Counted from the stretch's first letter, positions 22,325 through 32,886 are shown. The stretch is DNA of 64,000 bases from Clitopilus passeckerianus (GCA_944990035.1 CALYLX010000034.1:310001-374000), one strand, 5' to 3'. Numbers and translations: made by a program. The notes: generated by a model from the sequence alone, not told the origin.

Positions 22325-22885
22325 TTCGTAGTCGAAATCGAAATTGGTCTCTGGTTCAATTGTTTCTGCACTGGGGCGCTCCTCTGGCTCAGCTGTGGGG
22401 CTCTCCTCTAGCTGTTGTTGTACTTGGTGTTCTTCTTCTTCCTCTTCGGGCAAGACAGAAGCACTGGTAGACGGGACTAGTGATGGGTTCCTAGATATTG
22501 CTGTGGGTAACGGTGCGAAGCGTCGCTGTTTCTCCTCGTCTACTTCAATGTCGTGTTCTCGTTGAGCTCGGACAATAGCAGGGGTCTTATGAGGTCGTTC
22601 AGGGGTAGGGAAGTCTAGAGCGTGGAAGTGCCTGTTTTCAACAGCAACAGTGGTGAATGTGAATCTGCCAAGGGAAAGGGAGGCGTAGCACCAGCGGTTA
22701 TTGTTGGGATTAAAACCGCAGTAGTTTCCGTTGGTGAACTTGTAGACGTTGTTGGTTCCTTCTACTAGAGTGGTATTTCGTGGCGGGTGGTCTGCCCTGT
22801 GTACGACCGTGGTGACTGAGTGGTAGCCGCAACGGCAATCAGCCTGTTGCGTGCTTCTGCTGTGTTGTCGTGGTGTGGGCCTGCG
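22325..22885 (-). other. AUG-less open frame fused in frame to gag
   Basis: A stretch of 187 codons directly upstream of, and in frame with, the gag ATG. It starts after a TAG at 22888-22886 and contains no stop and no AUG in any frame. It includes GTNNVYKFTNGNYCGFN and RWCYASLSLGRFTFTT and an acidic end (EEEEEEHQVQQQLEES). Between the two elements I count 17 differences in this stretch, 11 of them synonymous in this frame. That suggests it is translated, for example from a near-cognate codon. It may equally be an untranslated leader. Confidence 0.5.
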
Positions 22886-22909
22886 CTAACAATGAGCGGG
22901 CCTTCTGAA

Positions 22910-22920
22910 CAGCTTGACCT
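22910..22920 (-). promoter_or_regulatory. Primer-binding site, self-priming type
   Basis: In element sense, two bases after the 5' LTR, AGGTCAAGCTG. It is perfectly complementary to CAGCTTGACCT inside the LTR (23092-23102), the inferred RNA 5' end. It does not begin TGG as a tRNA-primed site would. Confidence 0.65.
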
Positions 22921-22922
22921 TT

Positions 22923-23387
22923 TGTTAAGGCAGAGCCTAACAACTTAGGTAATACTGTTTACGCTCGATGTCTTTGATAAACAAAGACAGAGATTTGTCA
23001 GCAGCTGCGGCTGTACTGACGACCTAGTGAGATTGACGAAGCAAGAGACTTAAAGGCGAAGTAGAGAACTAAGCAGTTAGGTAGATTGCCTAGGTCAAGC
23101 TGAGGAGCCTTGACCAAATGGTACAGGTTTATATACCTATCTAGTAGTTCTAAATATAGCGCATGCGCAGCATGCTGAGTAAGTAATGAGTCATGCGCAG
23201 CATGATGAGTAAGTACATGAGTCAGAAAGAGTCAGATAAGGTATAAGTCTCTCACGATCGTGAGAGATGCGGAGTAAGCATGGAAAAAGATGAAAAATGC
23301 GCAGTGATGCGCAGCATATGTGAGTAATCGTGCATAGGTAAGCGGGCCGGGGTATGTAAGGAGAAACATGTAAGCAAAATCATAACA
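22923..23387 (-). repeat. 5' LTR of element 1 with promoter (465 bp)
   Basis: In element sense a TATATAA box (23135-23129) lies 33 bases before the inferred transcription start at 23102 (CAGCTTGACCT). A 7-bp stem (GGTCAAG/CTTGACC, 9-base loop) spans that start. R-U5 would be 180 bp. Confidence 0.85.
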
Positions 23388-23392
23388 AATAT

Positions 23393-24006
23393 AGGTTTCC
23401 AAGAAGATAAAGTAGCCGAAGCTTATTCATGCCTTTGTAGTGTTTACCGCCCTGCGTGTATCACTATCTCCATTTAGTATACTTGTGTACTGTTTTTTTC
23501 TAGTAGAAAAGTTGAGAAAAGGGATGTTTTTCTCCCCTGGGTACTCTGCTTCATATAGGATTGATAACCCACAAACCAGCCTTGAGAGCGTGCTGGGACA
23601 CGAGGGTACCCTAAGGAAGTAGTGAACCTTCAAGGAAATCCAAGGACGACCTTGGAGCACGTTTGCCATGAGATCGCTGATTCAGATTCATCAGATGCGT
23701 CGCAGGCACGTGGCCAGACACGTCAAGTTGCCGGAACGGAAGCAAAAGGGATCCAGCCTGCAGGGTTGCTGTTACGCAGCTGGTTGAGAACTTTCAACAA
23801 GCTTCCACGATGTACGCTTTCCTTCTTATGTTCTCGGCATAGAAGGCCAGGCTGCTAACATACCTCTTGCCAGACTTTTGAAGGGTGAAGACAAGTTTGT
23901 CTTTGTACGTCGTGCCGGCACAGAAGCTCGCTAAACAACCGACATCTGAGAACAACTTGGTATGACATCAAAAGCCCACATTTTCTAGTTACCTGAAGCT
24001 AAACAG
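23393..24006. other. Remaining 5' flank of DUF6697-like copy D
   Basis: Between element 1 and the first clear exon of copy D. Weak coding-like stretches exist (for example 23622-23858), but I could not join them. The original first exon may lie here or left of element 1. Confidence 0.35.
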
Positions 24007-24846
24007 GCAGCTAAATCTACTAGGTCCAAGATACTGATAGTAGCAACGAAAGTCAAAGAAGAATATCCGGAATTCTTCGTTGCGGACGACCCCGTTATCA
24101 CAACAGACTCAGGCCCCCATGAACGTGAAGTCGATGATGAGCCTATTGTCACTGGGGTGGGCTTTTTTCATGTACGACTTGGAAATCTGCTGAATCTTAT
24201 GTCCAGGTAGGAATGGCAAAGGAGGTCCCTTCGTCAGTCCTGGAGTTCAAGAAAGAAAATAACAGCGAATCGACCAATAAACGTGTCGAAGGCATCAAAC
24301 CCGACTCTGTCAAAGGTGAACCACTTGACGAAAAGAACTTCCCTAACGTAAGTCATCTCTGCTGATGCCTGCTATTCCCCCTGACAAAAGTCATAGCCGA
24401 AATGGAAAGTGGAATTACCATTCACAAAAAAGGATCGCTTCGACCTCCGTCTAGTCACTCGACGTATTGAGGAGCTTGGAGTCAAGCCGTTCCCAGTCAA
24501 GTCGGAGTTGGACGAAACCTTGCTCAATACCCCCCTTTCTCGCGAGTTCTTCAGCGACGTCTATGGCGGCAGCAGTGTATCCACAGTGCGCGATATCGAT
24601 ACAACCAAATTCACACATCGCTACAAGGACTTCAACTTTGGATTTTTCAATCCGAGACTGAATCCATACCTACCTCAATGCGCTGGATATCTTGGACTTG
24701 TCTACGGAGCACGGCTCCAAGAGTGGCCAAAAGTATTGCGAGTTTTTGTGAGGCTCAAGGCTTCCTGCTGGCTCTATCTGAGCACCTACGAGATGGTTCA
24801 AGCTAAGGCCTTAACTCGACAGGAGTGACTTGACTGCCCAGATTTA
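24007..24846 (+). pseudogene. DUF6697-like family member D, 5' half
   Basis: Exons 24007-about 24159 (ATKVKEEYPEFFVADDP), about 24209-24347 (VKGEPLDEKNFPN) and 24397-24846 (core: LGVKPFPVKSEL, YGGSSVSTV, LNPYLPQCAGYLGLVYGAR, RVFVRLKASCWLYLSTYEM). A TGA at 24826-24828 replaces the Trp of the conserved LTRxEW. The core exon ends at a GT (24847) whose intron now contains retroelement 2. The 3' half resumes at 32167. In copies B and D this intron is 64 bp once the insertion is removed. Confidence 0.65.
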
Positions 24847-24872
24847 GTATGTTCAGCTCTGCGTACAGTCCC

Positions 24873-25357
24873 TGTTAAGGCAGAGCCTAACAACTTAGGT
24901 AATACTGTTTACGCTCGATGTCTTTGATAAACAAAGACAGAGATTTGTCAGCAGCTGCGGCTGTACTGACAACCTGGTGAGATTGACGAAGCAAGGGACT
25001 TAAAGGCGAAGTAGAGAACTAAGCAGTTAGGTAGATTGCCTAGGTCAAGCTGAGGAGCCTTGACCAAATGGTACAGGTTTATATACCTATCTAGTAGTTC
25101 TAAATATAGCACATGCGCAGCATGCTGAGCAAGTAATGAGTCATGCGCAGCATGATGAGTAAGTACATGAGTCAGTATGACTCAATGCGAGTCAGAAAGA
25201 GTCAGATAAGGTATAAGTCTCTCACGATCGTGAGAGATGCGGAGTAAGCATGGAAAAAGATGAAAAATGCGCAGTGATGCGCAGCATATGTGAGTAATCG
25301 TGCATAGGTAAGCGGGCCGGGGTATGTAAGGAGAAACATGTAAGCAAAATCATAACA
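24873..25357 (-). repeat. 3' LTR of element 2
   Basis: 485 bp, TGTTA...TAACA. It has two GCGCAGCATG subrepeats plus an extra block of about 20 bases around 25176 that element 1 lacks. Identical to the LTR at 31639-32123. Confidence 0.9.
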
Positions 25358-25390
25358 TTACCCTCTCGCTATCGTTGAAGTCTCCTGACT

Positions 25391-26254
25391 TCAATTCCTT
25401 CCTTTACCCCAGAAATGACAGTCTATGCCCTTGTGGTAGCGTTGTGGGCAGCTAACCGGGTAATGGCCTGGGCCACGACGATGGCACAGACGACACACAA
25501 AACGAAAGCAATGACACTGTCGGTGTCTGCCTCCACAAATGTAGCATCTGAACCATCTGGGTGGTGGTGGTCTGTTGGCAAGGTATCCGGTGCGCAGCGC
25601 CTTCTGGGACGATACTGTCGAGGGGGAAGGTTCACCAGCATTGGTGAGTCGGACTCTGGTGGGCTTTCGAATGCGGAGAGGTATGGCGTCGGAGGGTTTG
25701 CCATTGGGGTTGATGTTTTCCTTGTTGTCGTTCTGTTCTTTGACGGGGTTATGTTTTATTTTTGCAGCGGTGTGTAAATTGGTGACGGGAGGAAATGCTC
25801 GTAGGGTTCCGCAAACTTGACGTGTAGTGAGGATTGTGACTTCCTCTTCTTGACTTTCCTCAGGCCCCCAGGGATTGGAGGCAAGGGTTTCAAAGTCTGT
25901 CTCCTCCGGGTTGTTGAACCAGTTTTGTCGTTCGGGGAAGAATTCGTCGAGGAAAGCTGTTCCTCCAATAGCAAAGAAGAGGTCTGTGAGGGTCTCCTCC
26001 GTTTCTCGATCAACTTTGTCCAAAAGTTGATCAAGATTGTCAGTGGTTTTCGCAAATTGGTGGCGCAGACGAGCCACTTCGTTGCGAGTTTCGGTTCGTC
26101 GGTTTTGGTAAAGGGTTCCTTGTTCTCCCACAGCGGTGAGAGGGTTGTCGTCGCTGCTCCAGGCAGTATGCGTACGGAGCGCCGTAATAGCGGTATCGGA
26201 TTTGAAGGTGTTGCGGATGATGGTGCGGTCGTAGGAAGAGGCATTTTGAGACAT
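25391..26254 (-). CDS. Retroelement ORF3 of element 2
   Basis: 287 aa, nearly identical to ORF3 of element 1. A 6-nt in-frame deletion removes two residues after the KIKHNP segment, and there are a few substitutions. The Cys/His-rich end (CYICGGRHRQCHC, CRLCHRRGPGHYPVSC) is unchanged. It is the only long frame of element 2 without a lesion. Confidence 0.7.
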   Translation of the reverse strand: MSQNASSYDRTIIRNTFKSDTAITALRTHTAWSSDDNPLTAVGEQGTLYQNRRTETRNEVARLRHQFAKTTDNLDQLLDKVDRETEETLTDLFFAIGGTAFLDEFFPERQNWFNNPEETDFETLASNPWGPEESQEEEVTILTTRQVCGTLRAFPPVTNLHTAAKIKHNPVKEQNDNKENINPNGKPSDAIPLRIRKPTRVRLTNAGEPSPSTVSSQKALRTGYLANRPPPPRWFRCYICGGRHRQCHCFRFVCRLCHRRGPGHYPVSCPQRYHKGIDCHFWGKGRN

Positions 26255-26292
26255 TGTTATATAGTGGATGTGAGTGGGTTTGCTATGTGGTG

Positions 26293-29200
26293 TCAGGTGA
26301 ATTTCTTCCTCTTTTTATACTCGGTGAGTATTTCCTTGGCGTTCCGCAGTTCCGACTCGGGCATCCATTCGTTGTCCGCTGATGGCCATCCCTTCCATTT
26401 TACGAGGTATCTGTGTCGCCCTTTGCCTTGTTTCTGATGGGCCACAATTGCTTCTATTTCGTATTCTTCTATTCCGTCGATTTCGTCAGGTGGCGGTTTA
26501 GAGAAGCTGGGTCCATGCGCTTTGGTGGAGATGTAACGGGTGAGAAGTGATGCGTGAATCACCGGGTGGATCTTCCATCGTCTTGGCAGGTCGAGTTTAT
26601 AGGTCAGGTGTCCTTTTACCTCGAGTATCTTGAAGGGTCCTTCTCGTTTGGGTGCTAGTTTCTTGGAGATGTTTCCTTGATTGAGATTTGTGGCTTCTAA
26701 CCACACCTTTTCTCCGACTTTGAATGGGGTGAACTGTCGTGTGATCTTCTCTGCCATGCGTTGCGCAGCAAGTGCATGTGCAGCATTTGCTTCATCGCGT
26801 GCTAGCAGAAGTTCCTTGATCCGTTTGTCAACTGCGGGAATTTTGCTAGTGGGAGCAATTGATGGGAGTGCAGGTGGTTCGTATCCCATCATTAGGTAGA
26901 ATGGGGTTCGTTTGGTGACAGAGTGTGTTCGGCTGTTGTAGGAGAATTCTAGAGTGGTAATCCATTTGGACCAGGATTCGGGGTTCTGTGCACAGAAGAT
27001 GCGGAGATAGGCATCAATCTCCTGATTGATCCTTTCTGTCGCACCATCGGTTTGTGGGTGGTAGGCGGTGCTCATGTTGAGCTTGATTCCAAGAAGTCGT
27101 CCCATTTCTTGGAAAACTTTAGAGGCGAATTGAGGTCCTCTGTCAGAAATTCCTTTGTCGGGGAGTCCAAAGCGACGGTAAACGTTGTCAATGTAGGCGT
27201 TTGCAGTTCCTGTGGCGTCGATTTTCTTTGTGCAAGGGATGAAAATTGCCCCTTCGTAGCTCCATGGTCGACCACGGCCATAATGCTATCGAAACCATCA
27301 CTCTCTGGGAGATCCGTGTGAAAATCGTACGTCACTAGCGAAAATGGCCTAGTGGTTTCGGATTTGATGGGCATTAATGGTGGAGCGGTGGGGTGGCGAT
27401 TGATTTTCATTTGCTGGCACATTGCACAGCCCTGCACAAAGTTCTTGATGAACACTGACATCCCTGGCCACCAGTAGTCCTTCCGGACTTTCTCCAGTGT
27501 CCCAAATTGTCCAGGGTGTCCTGCGCTGGGTAGATCGTGATAACGTTGGACTATCTTCCTTCGGAGGTCTTCGTCATCTGGTACCACGCACTTGTCCTTG
27601 TAGTACAAGATGCCATCGTCAAATTTCCAGTCTTCCAGGTTTGATCGGATTGGTGGGGGTCCGTCTTCTTTGGCGGTGCGAATGGCGTCAACAATCAGTT
27701 TGTCATTGACCATCTTGTGTACAATTTCGTCCTTTAGTTCAATGTCGATTGAGCGAAGGAAGAGCTTGTCGGGGAGGAGAATGATGTCTTCGTTGTCGGT
27801 GTCTTCACCTGGGATGTGGTCTGGTCGTCGAGATAGTGCGTCAGATTGTATCATCTTTGCACCAGGGGTGTGTACAAGTTTGATGTTAAACTGGGATAGC
27901 ATCAAATTCCATCTTGCTTGTCGTCGGTTCAACTTCCGGGCTTCTCGGAAGTATGTGAGGTTTTTGTGATCGGATAGAATCACAACTGAATGTTGGGATC
28001 CATGGAAGTAGTGTCGCCAGGTTTCTAATGCGCGGATAATGCCTAGAAGTTCTCGGTCGTAGATTTCATAGTTCCGTTCTGTTTCCGAGAACGATTTAGA
28101 TATGAAACCACATGGGTGCCATGATCCGTTGGCGTCACGTTGTTGTAGGACTGCTCCTGTTGCATGTTTTGAGGCGTCGCTTTCCACCACAAATGGCTTC
28201 GTGGGGTCAGGCATCAGCAACACAGGCGCTTCCAGGAATTTGTCTTTCAGGGTGGTGAAAGCTTTGTGACATTCATTGGTCCATTCCCACTTCTTGTCTT
28301 TCTTGGTGAGTTCGTTCAGCGGTTTGGCAATTTCCGCATATTTTCCGATGAACCTGCGGTAAAAGTTTCCGAATCCTAGGAATGATCGGACTTCCTTTAC
28401 TGTAGTTGGCGTAGGCCAGTCGCGCATCCCTGCAAGTTTGACAGGGTCCATGGAGATCTTGTTTGGTTCAATGATGAACCCAAGGTATTCCACTCTTGTG
28501 GTGTCAAATTGGCATTTCTCTGCTTTGAGGTAGAGATCGTTGTCTTGTAGTCTTTGTAAGACTCTGCGTGTGCGTTCTCGGTGTTTTTCTGGATCGTTGG
28601 AGAAGATGAGGATGTCGTCCATGTAGATGATGACCCATCCTTCGTCTATCATGTCTCGGAAAAGGTGGTTCATCATTGCTTGGAAGGTACCGGGTGAGTT
28701 CATTAGTCCAAAGAACATCACCATTGGTTCAAATAACCCTCGGTTGGTCTTGAACGCTGCTTTCCATTGGTCACCATCTTTGATGCGGATGTTGTGATAT
28801 CCCCATCGAATGTCGAGTTTGGTGAAGACAGTTGCTCCTTTGAGTTTATCGATGAGTTCGCTAGCCAGCGGTAAGGGGTAAGCGTTAGGTATTGTTCCTT
28901 CGTTGAGTCGTCGGTAATCCTGACATGGTCTCAGGGCTTCCGAGTCTTTCTTTGCAACAAAGAAGAACGGAGATGCTTGTGGGGAGTTGGATTCTCGGAT
29001 GTATCCTTTGGCTAGATTTTCCTTGAGAAACTCGTCGAGTTTTTCTTGCTCTAAGGGGCTGAGCGGATAGACCTTGCAGTCTTTTGGCACGAAATCTGTC
29101 TTCAGATCTATGGCGTGATCCCAGGGTCGGCTTGGTGGGAATCGTTCAGATGCTGCTTTCTCAAAGACTTTTCTGTAGTCTTGAAGATAGTCGGGGATGA

Positions 29201-30024
29201 TTTCGTCAAGGGATTTCTTTGGTTCCTTATCTTCTCGTTTATGTTCCAGAGCTTGCGAAATTGATGTTTTCGCACGTATCCACACCTGCTGTGTGTGGTG
29301 TCTGGTTGCTGGATGGTGTGTTACCACCGTCTGTCGTATTGTGGTAGTTGGCCTGATTGGCCCGTACACAAGGTAATCCTTTGTGTGTTCCTGCGTAAGT
29401 GGGGTTCCTCCTTGGTGAATATTCCGACTGCCGGTTCGTTCTGGCAGTATGCGATGAGAAAATCTTCATTGATCTCTTCTCCGTCTTCGACTATTCGGAA
29501 ATAGTCGCTAAGTCCTTCTGATTTTCCGGGATTCTCTTCGGAACAATCAGGTGCTGGGGTAGGTGGCGTGTTTTCCTCTAGTAGTTGTTCTCGGATGGCT
29601 CTCATCCGCTTGATGTCTACTGCTCGCATCAATGTTTGCGACAGTCGTTGGGTAATGCGTGATTCGTCGATTTCGAGTGTGCCGTCGCTCCACGATATGA
29701 TTGGATCTACCCGTTTTAGCCAGGGTAATCCAAAAATCAGGTGGTCTTTCCCGAGTCCAGTGACAAAACATCTTTCCTTGATGATGGCTGTCCCTATCTT
29801 GGCAATAACCCAGGTAAAGTGGGTAATAGTTCCTTGTTTGTTCAGGGTGCCATCAACGTTTCGTGCTGTAATCGGTTGTCGGAGTGGGAGTAGCGGGAGG
29901 TGATGTGTCTTGGCAAAGACGGAGTCGATAAATGACCCTTGCGCTCCAGAGTCAATGAGAGCTTTTGTGCCGGCGATTGTTGTATTTCCATCTAGGGGTC
30001 TTGTAGAGAGATTGGGATACGCAT
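26293..30024 (-). pseudogene. Retroelement pol of element 2, three frame breaks
   Basis: Collinear with the intact pol of element 1, with the same protease, RT (YMDD), RNase H, integrase and chromodomain motifs. Single-base losses in G or C runs at 29995-29998, 29401-29404 and 27249-27252 split it into frames of 103, 765 and 270 codons. The last break falls inside the integrase core, between the first and second catalytic Asp regions. Confidence 0.9.
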
Positions 30025-30067
30025 AGATTCAGCATAAAAATCAGTAGCTACAAGTACACTGGAAATA

Positions 30068-31040
30068 TCAATCGGGCGAGGAAGTACTGACGTCGGCTTT
30101 GCAGTCTTCCTCTTTAAAACCCTCAGCCTCTGCTTCGGTGTAGAATTCAGCGGCTTCTTCTTGGGGCATGTCAGCTAGGACTGTTCTGACATATTTGATC
30201 AACTCGGCTCCCTTCTCAGGTTTCTTGTGGAAACGGCTGTCGTTGTTGCTGGGGTAGGTTCTTCCAAAATTCTTCCTTTGAAGACATTGTTGGATCGTGT
30301 GACCTTTCTTGGAGCAATAGTAGCACAAGTTGTTCTTCTTGTGATGTTCTCTTTCCTCCTGGGTGAGGCGGCGTTTGGGTGGATCAGTGGTGAAACGATC
30401 AACATCCATAGCCATTGGGTCTCGGGCTCCAGTAGGTGTTTTGTAAGCACCTTTGACCATATCAGATGTCTTGATGATACGGGTATGTCCCATGATTGTC
30501 TTGGCACGTCGCCAGTTGTTGTCAAACTGGACGGCTTTCTTGACCCAATCGTCGAATGTGGTAGGAGGGAATCGGAAAAGAGAATTTTCTCTCGGAGTTT
30601 GGGGGTAAGTCCTTCCATGAAGATCTCGATCTTTGCAGTGTCACCGCTGAGATCAGTTCGTGCAAGAATATTCTTGAAGACGGTGACAAATTCGTCAGCT
30701 GTCCCATCCTGTCGTAAGGCTTTGAGTTGGAGAAGTGCGGCAGCTTTGTCGTCGGTAGGGAAAAGGCTTCTTTGAATTGGCTGATAAATTCAGCGTAGGT
30801 GGCTTTCCTTTCAGCTGCTGAATATTTATCGTGAAATTCTAATCCCCATGCTGCTGCAGTTCCTTCTTTGAGGAAGGATAGGGCGATGCGAATCTTCTTG
30901 TCATCTTCGAGTTGGTTGAGGTTGTTTAGGATGAGGTAGTCTTCAAGTTCCTGAATGAACTTTCTGGTCTTGGATCGGTCTCCGGAGAACGTTTGGGGTT
31001 TGGCTCCAATGTCCTTCTTGTTGTTGTTGTCTTGTGACAT
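30068..31040 (-). pseudogene. Retroelement gag of element 2, frameshifted
   Basis: ATG 31040 (MSQDNNNKKD). Single G losses at 30758-30760 and 30567-30569 break the capsid region. The CCHC knuckle (CYYCSKKGHTIQQC) remains. One T is missing from the slippery run at 30116-30119, so the gag frame runs on to 30068 and a -1 slip would meet a stop. Confidence 0.85.
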
Positions 31041-31625
31041 TTCGTAGTCGAAATCGAAGTCGGTCTCTGGTTCAATTGTTTCTGCACTGGGGCGCTCCTC
31101 TGGCTCAGCTGTGGGGCTCTCCTCTAGCTGTTGTTGTACTTGGTGTTCTTCTTCTTCCTCTTCGGGCAAGACAGAAGCGCTGGTAGACGGGACTAGTGAT
31201 GGGTTCCTGGATATTGCTGTGGGTAATGGTGCGAAGCGTCGCTGTTCCTCCTCGTCTACTTCAATGTCGTGTTCTCGTTGAGCTCGGACAATGGCAGGGG
31301 TCTTATGAGGTCGTTCAGGGGTAGGGAAGTCTAGAGCGTGGAAGTGTCTGTTTTCAACGGCAACGGTGGTGAATGTGAATTTGCCAAGGGAGAGAGAGGC
31401 GTAGCACCAGCGGTTATTGTTGTGATTAAAACCGCAGTAGCTTCCGTTGGTGAACTTGTAGACGTTGTTGGTTCCTTCTACTAGAGTGGTATTTCGTGGC
31501 GGGTGGTCTGCCCTGTGTACGACCGTGGTGACTGAGTGGTAGCCGCAACGGCAATCGGCCTGTTGCGTGCTTCTGCTGTGTTGTCGTGGGGTGGGCCTGC
31601 GCTAACAATGAGCGGGCCTTCTGAT

Positions 31626-31636
31626 CAGCTTGACCT
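31626..31636 (-). promoter_or_regulatory. Primer-binding site of element 2
   Basis: The same AGGTCAAGCTG in element sense, two bases from the LTR, complementary to 31808-31818 within the LTR. It is conserved although the bases just beyond it differ from element 1. Confidence 0.65.
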
Positions 31637-31638
31637 TT

Positions 31639-32123
31639 TGTTAAGGCAGAGCCTAACAACTTAGGTAATACTGTTTACGCTCGATGTCTTTGATAAACAA
31701 AGACAGAGATTTGTCAGCAGCTGCGGCTGTACTGACAACCTGGTGAGATTGACGAAGCAAGGGACTTAAAGGCGAAGTAGAGAACTAAGCAGTTAGGTAG
31801 ATTGCCTAGGTCAAGCTGAGGAGCCTTGACCAAATGGTACAGGTTTATATACCTATCTAGTAGTTCTAAATATAGCACATGCGCAGCATGCTGAGCAAGT
31901 AATGAGTCATGCGCAGCATGATGAGTAAGTACATGAGTCAGTATGACTCAATGCGAGTCAGAAAGAGTCAGATAAGGTATAAGTCTCTCACGATCGTGAG
32001 AGATGCGGAGTAAGCATGGAAAAAGATGAAAAATGCGCAGTGATGCGCAGCATATGTGAGTAATCGTGCATAGGTAAGCGGGCCGGGGTATGTAAGGAGA
32101 AACATGTAAGCAAAATCATAACA
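31639..32123 (-). repeat. 5' LTR of element 2
   Basis: 485 bp. TATATAA (element sense) at 31851-31845, 33 bases before the inferred RNA start at 31818. From there to the gag ATG at 31040 no AUG occurs in any frame, as in element 1. Confidence 0.9.
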
Positions 32124-32166
32124 GTCCCCTCGCAATGGCGCGATATCTGACTATGCCTGATTCTAG

Positions 32167-32704
32167 CTAAGGAAGCAATGGCCGAAGCATATTTGCGACA
32201 AAGACTGGGGCATGGCCATTCAAAATAGGATTGGACTCCAGGAACAGCTTGGCCGAGAGCCAACGTTACGGGAATACGGGGATGCCGATAACATTGGGAA
32301 AGAAATCCATGCTGGTGATGTTTGTGATGCCTTCGACTCTGGCGCAGAGGTAATAACCGTCCAGCTATGCATCCACCTCACCTCCCACTAACCTAACGTT
32401 CTTCCCATTCAGCGCCTACAAGTTTGGGTCCTCAGATGTATTGGCTTTGATGAGGCAATGCATAAGGAAATGGTCGAGACGTTCAGCACTGGACTCCACC
32501 CACAAAGGAAGAGAGGGAAGCGAGGAAGAAATAGAGAAAAAGAACAAGGCTGCTGCTGCAAAGAAACGGAAATACGAGGAGGATGAGGATGAGCTGAAAC
32601 CAAAAGTAGAAGGGGTTGATGGCATTAACAGTGGGCTTGCAAAGAAGGTTAAGATTTGGCAAACCGCAACTAGAAGTCGAGCCTGTAAGCCTAAGCACAC
32701 ATAA
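32167..32704 (+). pseudogene. DUF6697-like family member D, 3' half
   Basis: Exon 32167-32349 (KQWPKHICDKDWGMA, LGREPTLREYGDAD, AFDSGAE) and an exon from 32413 (RLQVWVLRCIGFDEAMHKEM). In the second, the frame that holds the conserved start ends at a TGA at 32584-32586. The expected Lys-rich tail (KKRKYEEDEDELKPKVEG) continues in another frame to 32704, so a frameshift lies near 32500. It continues the exons at 24007-24846 across element 2. Confidence 0.65.
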
Positions 32705-32886
32705 TGAGCATGCTGGTCAGCTACTATATAATTCATATATTCCGAATTGACGTGCGGTTCTTCATAAATAATCCTCTCTCTCATGCTTTTCAATTACAAC
32801 CCGGACCACATGTACGTATAGGTATCCTACTTAGAAGACCTGGAAACTACGGAGAAGTGGGGGCACGGCTTAGGATCGTATCATTC

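Larger units (their letters stand above)
16195..23387 (-). mobile_element. Chromodomain Ty3/gypsy retrotransposon, element 1
   Basis: A 7,193-bp element bounded by LTRs at 16195-16629 and 22923-23387, both starting TGTTA and ending TAACA. The 5-bp target duplication is AATAT at 16190-16194 and 23388-23392. Transcribed right to left: LTR, primer-binding site, AUG-free leader, gag, pol (protease, RT, RNase H, integrase, chromodomain), ORF3, purine-rich tract, LTR. The chromodomain places it among chromoviruses of the Tf1/sushi type, which usually target heterochromatin marks (family knowledge). The pol frame is intact. gag has one nonsense codon. The two LTRs differ by two substitutions and a 30-bp indel, so it is older than element 2. 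Confidence 0.95.
24873..32123 (-). mobile_element. Chromodomain Ty3/gypsy retrotransposon, element 2
   Basis: A 7,251-bp copy of the same family with LTRs at 24873-25357 and 31639-32123 (485 bp each, identical by my reading) and target duplication GTCCC at 24868-24872 and 32124-32128. Identical LTRs indicate a recent insertion. Yet gag and pol carry single-base losses, each in a homopolymer run (30758, 30567, 30116, 29995, 29401, 27249). ORF3 is open. It inserted in an intron of DUF6697-like copy D, antisense to that gene. Confidence 0.95.

Noticed and set aside
22325..22885. A separate upstream gene preceding gag
   Set aside because: It has no ATG and no own stop; it runs in frame into gag and belongs to the element leader, since it is repeated in element 2.
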